Part shown: positions 5,750 through 6,862 of the stretch, piece by piece
Layout: every line of letters starts with the position of its first letter
Position numbering within the stretch: the first letter of the stretch is position 1
Assembly (NCBI GenBank): GCA_021793115.1
Contig: JAJYTJ010000062.1
Coordinates: forward strand, 14,141-21,002
Direction of reading: 5' to 3'
Length of the DNA: 6,862 nucleotides
Origin: Actinomycetes bacterium
Lineage (GTDB): Bacteria; Actinomycetota; Actinomycetes; Actinomycetales; Cellulomonadaceae
Translations under genes and position numbers: made by a program
The notes under the pieces: generated by a model
Database searches by the model: none
Seen by the model: only the letters and a program-made list of their open reading frames with translations
What the model was told of the DNA's origin: nothing

Positions 5750-6023
5750 AGGACGCCTCGTCGAAGGCCCTCATGAAACCCACCACCTGACCCGCGCAAG
5801 AGTTCACACGGGTCGTCCCTGCAGCGGGTTCGAGAAGGTCAGGAAGTAGACCCCGGTGAGCCGCCAGTTGGCGCTACTTGTCGCGGTATCGAAACCTTGG
5901 TATTGGGAGGCGCCGCGCGAGGTCCTCGGAATGGCTCTAGGCAGGCCGGAGCGCCTCTCTGGGACCGCTGTCGAAACAGAGTCTCCTGCGGCAGGCGCGC
6001 AGCCAGGCTCCTTCAACGGGCCG
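5750..6023. other. Unassigned stretch with conflicting short readings
   Basis: Nothing can be called firmly. On the plus strand, GTG 5856 has AGGAAG nine bases upstream and opens with SRQLALLVAVSKPWYWEAPR, but that frame then runs antisense through the 6024-6281 gene. On the minus strand, a frame ending at 5804 finishes with SSANWRLTGVYFLTFSNPLQ, which also looks protein-like. The inverted pair GACCCG (5789-5794) and CGGGTC (5809-5814), 40 bases after the 5261 gene, could be a weak terminator. The mixture suggests degraded sequence. Confidence 0.35.
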
Positions 6024-6281
6024 TCAGCCCCGCGTGGTCGGCACGGCCGCCGCACTCTGCATGGCGGGGAGCAGTCCGTGAGTTCCCCAGTCCTGGCCCG
6101 CGCGTATGAAGAGCAGGATCAGCGGGACCAGGGCACCGACGCCCACACCTGTGACGAGAAGTACGACGACCGAGCCCCGCACCCAGGCCATCGCGTGGCG
6201 AATCCGGTGGAAGCGACGCTCAAGGATCGGCACCACGCCAGCGACGACTTCGACTGCATCCAGGTCGACGCGCCGGATCAT
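6024..6281 (-). CDS. Small single-span membrane protein, unknown function
   Basis: From ATG 6281 the product has 85 residues: MIRRVDLDAVEVVAGVVPIL, a basic stretch (ERRFHRIRHAMAWVRG), a hydrophobic span (SVVVLLVTGVGVGALVPLILLFI, about 37-59) and a short polar tail. The arginine-rich side before the span would stay in the cytoplasm. Codon third positions are mostly G/C and the hydrophobic run is continuous, which makes it more credible than the plus-strand frame over the same bases; that frame is charged and glutamine/aspartate-rich, as antisense text of a membrane gene usually is. GTG 6299 is an alternative in-frame start adding six residues; neither start has a clear Shine-Dalgarno. No family is recognised. 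Confidence 0.6.
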   Translation of the reverse strand: MIRRVDLDAVEVVAGVVPILERRFHRIRHAMAWVRGSVVVLLVTGVGVGALVPLILLFIRAGQDWGTHGLLPAMQSAAAVPTTRG

Positions 6282-6285
6282 GTGA

Positions 6286-6441
6286 CGGGGCGCCAACACA
6301 GACCATCGCCGTGGAGGCCGTCAGTCCGGCAGTGGCTGGTTCCTCGGACTTGGTCCGACGTTGGGGATCGTCGTAGTCATCGTCGTGCTGGTCGTGGCCG
6401 TCGCCCTGTGGGCGGCAATCCGGAACCGCCGCGGCGGTTGA
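6286..6441 (+). pseudogene. Start-less reading with a single membrane span
   Basis: The frame opened by a stop at 6283-6285 and closed by TGA 6439-6441 ends with GWFLGLGPTLGIVVVIVVLV followed by VAVALWAAIRNRRGG. This is a typical membrane anchor with a positively charged cytoplasmic end. The only possible start before the span is TTG 6361, which would give a 26-residue peptide, and no ribosome binding site precedes it. It is either a tiny membrane peptide or the end of a gene whose 5' part is lost. It is divergent from the 6024-6281 gene and does not overlap it. Confidence 0.3.
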
Positions 6442-6622
6442 GACCTGCATGACAGCACCCGCCACGGCTCGTACGCGCCTCGCTGCCGTGTCGTCCCGCC
6501 ACGCACGGCCTGCCCCACTGTCGTTCGAGCTGTTCCAGGCCGTCGCTACGACGTCCGCGCCTGTGGTGTCCAGGCTCGGCCCTGGCAGGGTGCACACCGA
6601 GCCAGTGGTGCTCCGGGCCGGT
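6442..6622. other. Intergenic stretch, nothing recognised
   Basis: No protein-like reading, RNA gene or clear repeat is visible on either strand. Confidence 0.4.
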
Positions 6623-6638
6623 CCGGGCGCGTGCCCGG
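6623..6638. terminator. Hairpin just after the DUF302 gene
   Basis: CCGGGC (6623-6628) pairs perfectly with GCCCGG (6633-6638) around a four-base loop. It starts six bases beyond the minus-strand stop codon at 6645-6647, the usual place for a terminator. No T-tract follows on the minus strand, so the stem alone is the evidence. Confidence 0.5.
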
Positions 6639-6644
6639 CAGCGG

Positions 6645-6862
6645 TTACGACCCGAGGTCGTCGAGCGCCGCCGCGAGCCGGGACCCGGCATCGTCGGCGT
6701 ATCCGGTCAGCGCCTCGTTGCCGGTGACGGCGGGGATGAGATCGGGGTCGAAGACGTGGACCTCGCTCTGGTCGGGCCCGGTCGCCCGCACCACGACGCT
6801 GCACGGCAGCAGCACGCCGATCCGAGGGTCGGCGGCGAGCGCACCCTCGGCCAGGGCCGGGT
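6645..6862 (-). CDS. DUF302 family protein, C-terminal part (N-terminus outside window)
   Basis: The minus-strand frame is open from the window edge to TAA at 6645-6647 and gives 71 residues. It reads PALAEGALAADPRIGVLLPC, then SVVVRATGPDQSEVHVFDPD, LIPAVTGNEALTGYADDAGS and RLAAALDDLGS. The blocks DPRIGVLLPC-x-VVVR, a V-x-V-x-D-P-x strand, VTGN-x-AL and a final R-L-x-x-AL helix are the C-terminal half of the DUF302 domain, a small cytoplasmic fold of about 130 residues with no settled biochemical role. The cysteine in LLPC is a conserved position in many members. The gene ends in a hairpin at 6623-6638. Its start and upstream partners lie beyond the window. Confidence 0.88.
   Translation of the reverse strand, partial: PALAEGALAADPRIGVLLPCSVVVRATGPDQSEVHVFDPDLIPAVTGNEALTGYADDAGSRLAAALDDLGS

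Noticed and set aside
5821..5860. GGGTTCGAG at 5826-5834 as a tRNA T-loop
   Set aside because: No flanking T-stem, acceptor stem or anticodon arm can be formed around it.
5856..6452. Plus-strand frame of 198 codons with a plausible AGGAAG site
   Set aside because: From about 6024 on it is the antisense of the 6024-6281 membrane gene and shows the charged, D/Q-rich text expected of that. Only the first 50 or so codons could be real, so it is described within the unassigned stretch instead.
6220..6804. Minus-strand frame of 194 codons at the right end
   Set aside because: It overlaps the DUF302 frame out of register and reads as R/P/H-rich text with runs such as QHDDDYDD that arise from antisense of the hydrophobic reading at 6286-6441.

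Overview
The window is GC-rich throughout. It has GTG starts, strong GC bias at third codon positions in the credible genes, and families common in actinobacteria (RDD membrane protein, DUF302, a lipoprotein with an LAAAC lipobox). It most likely comes from the chromosome of a high-GC Gram-positive actinobacterium. I cannot name the genus from the sequence alone. No rRNA, tRNA or CRISPR array was seen.

Layout. Bases 1-1040 hold the 3' part of a plus-strand gene for a probably exported beta-propeller-like protein. After a gap with two perfect palindromes comes a small plus-strand lipoprotein with a carboxypeptidase-regulatory-like beta-sandwich (1307-1669). A strong hairpin terminator (1857-1889) lies between this and a minus-strand RDD-family membrane protein with a large extra-membrane C-terminal half (1989-3020). 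Next is the C-terminal remnant of a DDE transposase on the minus strand (3276-4328). It lacks its N-terminal third, so this is a decayed insertion sequence.

Beyond the transposase the window has an accessory character: small proteins of unknown function and long stretches with no clear gene. A tail-anchored small membrane protein (4435-4773, plus) is followed by about 320 bases without a convincing gene, whose second half is unusually rich in perfect hairpins (4936-5089). This leads into a short plus-strand ORF with a hydrophobic segment (5093-5248) and, 12 bases later, a 162-residue uncharacterised protein with a good ribosome binding site (5261-5749). Bases 5750-6023 hold nothing I can assign with confidence. 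A minus-strand single-span membrane protein follows (6024-6281), then a start-less plus-strand reading that encodes another single membrane span (6286-6441). The window ends in the C-terminal part of a minus-strand DUF302 protein (6645-6862), which runs off the edge.

No coherent multi-gene system can be demonstrated. The two signals most worth following are the hairpin-dense region at 4936-5089, with two mutually exclusive stems ahead of the 5093/5261 pair, and the 16-bp perfect palindrome upstream of the lipoprotein gene, a good operator candidate. The four small membrane or exported products (4435, 5093, 6024, 6286) beside a degraded insertion sequence suggest a patch of poorly conserved, turnover-prone sequence.
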